This document shows positions 6,193-8,907 of a stretch of 8,907 nt of DNA, one piece after another. The notes below the pieces were generated by a model, which searched no databases, was not told the origin of the DNA, and was given only the letters and a program-made list of their open reading frames with translations. The position numbers were made by a program, and so were the translations under genes. This stretch comes from Gemmobacter sp964439015 (GTDB lineage: Bacteria > Pseudomonadota > Alphaproteobacteria > Rhodobacterales > Rhodobacteraceae): NCBI GenBank assembly GCA_964439015.1, contig CAYTMV010000081.1, positions 1 through 8,907 on the forward strand, given 5' to 3'. Each line of letters opens with the position of its first letter. Position 1 is the first letter of the stretch.

Positions 6193-7437
6193 ATGCGTGC
6201 TGCGCCCCCCTTGCCGGAATCTGCCGCGCCGGTCTTTCGCCGGCGTGTTTTCTATATTCCCGGCTACGACCCCTTCCATCCCCGCCGCTACCGCGAGCTT
6301 TACCGGCGCGAGGGCGCGGCGCAGGCGGCCCTTTCCGGTTACCGGTTGCATCAACGCAAGGCGGCCAGCCCCTATGGCTGGCAGGTCACGGCCGAGATCG
6401 AGGGGCGTCAGGTCGAGACCGAGATCGAGGTGCTGGTCTGGTCGGATATCGTGCGGACCACCATGGATGGCTCGATCCTTGGCACCTATGCACAGCTGGT
6501 CCGCACCGCCTGGGCCTATATCGGTTCGGGCGCGCTGTTCAACCTGATGCGGCTGCGCAAAGGGCCGATCATCGCGGCCCTCTATCCGATCCTTGCCTTG
6601 ATCCTGCAGGCGCTGCTGGCGGCGGCCGCAGGCGGATCGCTCTGGGCGGTATCTGTCTGGCTGCTGCCGGGGTGGGCGGGGTTGCCCTTGGGCGCGGTGC
6701 TGGGGGTGGGCGCTTTCGTGGCCGTTCTGCGCTGGTTCCGGGCGAAGGACGGGGTTTTCTACGCCTGGTATCTGATGCATGATTTTTCATATTCAGCGGT
6801 CCAAAACGGGGCAAATCCGCCGGAACTTGAGGCGCGGATGTCTGATTTTGTAAAGCAGATCCGCAGCAGTCTGACGTGCGGCGTGGACGAGGTGCTGGTC
6901 ATCGGCCATTCTTCGGGCGCGCATCTGGGTGTGTCGGTCTTGGCCGATCTGATCCGGGCGGGTCTGCCCGAGGGCGCCGCGCCGCTGAGTTTCCTCAGCC
7001 TTGGGCAGGTGGTGCCGATGGTGTCGTTTCTGCCCGGTGCCAGCCGGCTCAGGTCCGATCTGCGGCTGATGAGCCGGCAGGATCAGGTGGCTTGGGTGGA
7101 TGTGACAGCCCCCGGCGATGGCTGCGCCTTTGCGCTGTGCGATCCGGTGGCGGTGTCGGGCGTTGCAGGGCCGGGGCAGCGTTGGCCGCTGGTGCTGTCG
7201 GCGGCCTTCAGCCAGACCCTGCGGCCCGAGACATGGGCGCGGCTGAAACGGCGCTATTTCCGGCTGCATTTTCAGTATCTATGTGCCTTTGACGCCTTGC
7301 CGGGGCGGGCGGATGACTATGACTACTTCCGCATCACCGCCGGCCCCATGACGTTGTGGCAGCGCCTGGGCACGCGGCCTCCGTCGAAAAGTCGCATTGA
7401 CCGGGCGGTGAACCGGCACAACAGTCTGCAACCATGA
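6193..7437 (+). CDS. Unnamed membrane-associated alpha/beta-hydrolase-like protein
   Basis: No named family is recognised for this 414-residue protein. After a short N-terminus it reads RRVFYIPGYDPFHPRRYRELYR (about residues 16-37), where the FYIPGYD strand-turn resembles the HGF/oxyanion start of an alpha/beta-hydrolase. A strongly hydrophobic stretch (about residues 124-181) could form two membrane helices inserted in the fold. VLVIGHSSGAHLGVSVLADL then gives a classic nucleophile elbow with Ser240. Acid candidates lie in VDVTAPGDG and ALCDPV; the best His candidate is in YFRLHFQYL. The triad is therefore plausible but not proven. The frame also allows a TTG start at 6163, but ATG 6193 precedes the first conserved residues; neither has a clear ribosome site. 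It overlaps the P450 start by ATGA, so the two are probably translated together. A lipid, ester or lipase-like role at the membrane is inferred. Confidence 0.75.
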   Translation: MRAAPPLPESAAPVFRRRVFYIPGYDPFHPRRYRELYRREGAAQAALSGYRLHQRKAASPYGWQVTAEIEGRQVETEIEVLVWSDIVRTTMDGSILGTYAQLVRTAWAYIGSGALFNLMRLRKGPIIAALYPILALILQALLAAAAGGSLWAVSVWLLPGWAGLPLGAVLGVGAFVAVLRWFRAKDGVFYAWYLMHDFSYSAVQNGANPPELEARMSDFVKQIRSSLTCGVDEVLVIGHSSGAHLGVSVLADLIRAGLPEGAAPLSFLSLGQVVPMVSFLPGASRLRSDLRLMSRQDQVAWVDVTAPGDGCAFALCDPVAVSGVAGPGQRWPLVLSAAFSQTLRPETWARLKRRYFRLHFQYLCAFDALPGRADDYDYFRITAGPMTLWQRLGTRPPSKSRIDRAVNRHNSLQP

Positions 7438-8807
7438 CCCGTCCCTTGCCACCCAAGCCGCCCGCCCGCGCCGATCGCGTGTCGCTGCTGACCTATCTGC
7501 GGATGTTCCGCCGCGACATCCTGTCGGCCCAACCGGCGCGCCTCTATCGGGCGTGGATGGCCGAGTTTCGCACCCCGTTCTTTCGCAGCTATCTGTGCAA
7601 CGATCCCAAGCTGGTCGATCTGGTCCTGAGCCGCCGCCCCGATGATTTCCCCAAATCCCGCCGCCTGGCCGAGGGCTTGCGGCCGCTTCTGGGCAATTCG
7701 ATCTTCATCACCAATGGCGAGACCTGGGCGCGGCAGCGGCGTATCATCGATCCTGCCTTTGAGGGGGGGCGGCTGCGCGACACGTTCGGCGCGATGTGGG
7801 ATGCAGGCGAGGCGCTGGTGGTGCGGCTTCACGATGAGGCCAAGGCCGGCCCGGTCGAGGTCGAGGCCGCCATGAGCCATGCCGCCGCCGATGTGATCTT
7901 TCGCACCCTGTTTTCGCTGCCGATCGAGCATGAGGTGGCCGGCGCCACCTTTGCCGCCTTTCGTGCCCATCAGGAGGCGCAGCCGCTGTTGAACCTTGGC
8001 GGTTTGCTGCCCTTGCCGCGCTGGATGCCGCGCTTTCACAACCGCAAGGCCCGCGCCACCGCCGCACGCATCCGCGCCCTGATCGGCAGCCTGACCGCGG
8101 CGCGCGCGGCCGAGATCGCGGCCGGCACCGCGCCGGATGATCTGGCCACCAAGATCATGACCACGCCCGACCCGGAAACGGGGCAGGTCTTTGACACGGA
8201 CGAGATGACCGATCAGGTGGCGATCTTCTTTCTGGCCGGGCATGAGACTTCAGCCTCGGCCATGGCCTGGGCGCTGTATCTGTTGGCCACCCATCCCGAG
8301 TGGCAAGACCGCCTGGCTGGGGAGGCCGCGGCGGTGCTGGGCGACGGCATCCCCTATTTCTCGCATCTGGGAAGGTTGCGCCTGGCCCGCGCGGTGTTTC
8401 GCGAGACGATGCGCCTCTATCCGCCCGTGCCGATGTATCTGCGCGAGAGCGTGCAGGACGAAGTTTTTCGCGACCGACCCGTGGCCAAGGGGGCGCAAGT
8501 GGTCATCAGCCCGTGGCACCTGCACCGGCATGAACGGCTGTGGGACAACCCGGACGGCTTTGATCCCGCGCGGTTCGATACCGAAAATGGCCGCACCTGC
8601 CTGCGCGATGCCTATATCCCGTTTTCGGCCGGTGCGCGGGTCTGCCCCGGTGCGGGCTTTGCCATGGCCGAGGGGCCGCTGTTGCTGGCGATGATCCTGC
8701 GCGCCTTTCGGGTGCTGCCGGTCGAGGGCTGCGTGCCCGAGCCGGTGGCGCATCTGACCGTGCGGGCGCGCGGTGGCATCTGGCTGCGGCTGGAACCGCG
8801 CGCCTGA
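7434..8807 (+). CDS. Cytochrome P450
   Basis: This is a heme-thiolate monooxygenase of 457 residues. All core signatures are seen in order: the I-helix oxygen-activation motif AGHETSA (Ala268-Thr272), the K-helix ETMR (Glu324, Arg327), the meander-region pattern NPDGFDPARF, and the heme loop FSAGARVCPG with Cys404 as thiolate ligand. There is no N-terminal membrane anchor, so it should be soluble or peripheral. The AGHET helix and overall layout resemble bacterial P450s of the CYP110/CYP4-like clan more than camphor-type P450s, suggesting a fatty-acid-like or other hydrophobic substrate; this is a guess. It starts inside the end of the hydrolase gene (4-nt overlap) without a visible ribosome site. 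No ferredoxin, ferredoxin reductase or fused reductase domain is in the window, so it must borrow electrons from elsewhere. Confidence 0.96.
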   Translation: MTRPLPPKPPARADRVSLLTYLRMFRRDILSAQPARLYRAWMAEFRTPFFRSYLCNDPKLVDLVLSRRPDDFPKSRRLAEGLRPLLGNSIFITNGETWARQRRIIDPAFEGGRLRDTFGAMWDAGEALVVRLHDEAKAGPVEVEAAMSHAAADVIFRTLFSLPIEHEVAGATFAAFRAHQEAQPLLNLGGLLPLPRWMPRFHNRKARATAARIRALIGSLTAARAAEIAAGTAPDDLATKIMTTPDPETGQVFDTDEMTDQVAIFFLAGHETSASAMAWALYLLATHPEWQDRLAGEAAAVLGDGIPYFSHLGRLRLARAVFRETMRLYPPVPMYLRESVQDEVFRDRPVAKGAQVVISPWHLHRHERLWDNPDGFDPARFDTENGRTCLRDAYIPFSAGARVCPGAGFAMAEGPLLLAMILRAFRVLPVEGCVPEPVAHLTVRARGGIWLRLEPRA

Positions 8808-8870
8808 CGCCCCTTTTCGTCGCCCGCAATCTCACATATCCCCAAGGGGGCGGCGCGGGGCCGCGAGGGC

Positions 8871-8875
8871 GGAGG
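8871..8875 (+). promoter_or_regulatory. Shine-Dalgarno site of the edge gene
   Basis: GGAGG lies 4 nt before ATG 8880, a strong match with short spacing similar to that of ccdA. It supports 8880 as a real start. Confidence 0.55.
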
Positions 8876-8879
8876 TCAG

Positions 8880-8907
8880 ATGATACCGGTCAAGGGCTAT
8901 CAGGGGC
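8880..8907 (+). CDS. murD: Start of a gene, probably murD (UDP-MurNAc-L-Ala-D-Glu ligase), cut by the window edge
   Basis: Only nine codons are visible: MIPVKGYQG. Rhodobacterales MurD proteins, as recalled, begin with MIPV and a short Gly-containing segment before the VAVLGLGRSG nucleotide-binding loop, so the N-terminus fits the ligase that adds D-glutamate to UDP-MurNAc-L-alanine in peptidoglycan synthesis. A GGAGG site precedes the ATG. With so few residues the call is tentative. It lies 72 bp after the P450 stop; that gap has GC-rich small palindromes but no T-run terminator. Confidence 0.45.

Noticed and set aside
5251..6780. 509-residue open frame on the minus strand opposite ccdA and the hydrolase gene
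   Set aside because: The composition is Arg/Gln/His/Pro-rich with no fold-like pattern. It is antisense to clearly recognised genes and is a by-product of high third-position GC.
7323..8243. 306-residue minus-strand frame opposite the P450 gene
   Set aside because: It is antisense to unmistakable P450 coding sequence and shows no motifs.
8840..8865. Short palindromes CCCCAAGGGG and CGCGG-GG-CCGCG after the P450 gene
   Set aside because: The stems are very short with loops of about 2 nt and no T-run, so a terminator cannot be supported; such palindromes are common in GC-rich DNA.

Overview
The window reads as a chromosomal segment of a high-GC alphaproteobacterium, most likely a Rhodobacterales member (Paracoccus/Rhodobacter-like). 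The reasons are the strong G/C preference at third codon positions, an RNase E ending in the alphaproteobacterial PNPase-binding GWW motif, a compact CcdA, and a final start codon followed by a MurD-like N-terminus. No mobile element, tRNA, rRNA or CRISPR array is visible.

Layout. (1) 1-1420, + strand: the 3' part of rne (RNase E), with the end of its catalytic domain, the zinc-link, and a long low-complexity tail of alternating acidic and basic blocks. A 14-bp tandem duplication and a strong intrinsic terminator follow. (2) 1476-1727, - strand: a small TusA-family sulfurtransferase that probably starts at TTG. (3) 1909-2820, - strand: a LysR-type regulator, divergent from (4) a tight + strand operon at 2980-5341. 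That operon encodes an extradiol (DODA/YgiD-type) dioxygenase, a Xi-class glutathionyl-hydroquinone reductase and a small serine esterase. The divergent spacer carries nested inverted repeats that look like the LysR operator. (5) 5401-6150: the CcdA thiol-electron transporter. (6) 6193-8807: an unnamed membrane-associated GHSSG hydrolase-like protein overlapping a cytochrome P450 by 4 nt. (7) 8880 to the edge: the first codons of a gene that looks like murD.

How the genes may work together. The LysR/dioxygenase/hydroquinone-reductase/esterase group makes sense as a regulated catechol and quinone handling module: reductive removal of glutathione from GS-hydroquinones, ring cleavage of catechol-type products, and ester or lactone hydrolysis. 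The substrate is unknown. The hydrolase-P450 pair looks like a second two-gene oxidation module acting on a hydrophobic, perhaps membrane-derived, substrate; this is the least explained part of the window. RNase E, TusA, CcdA and MurD are housekeeping functions. No clearly new defence or mobile system is visible.
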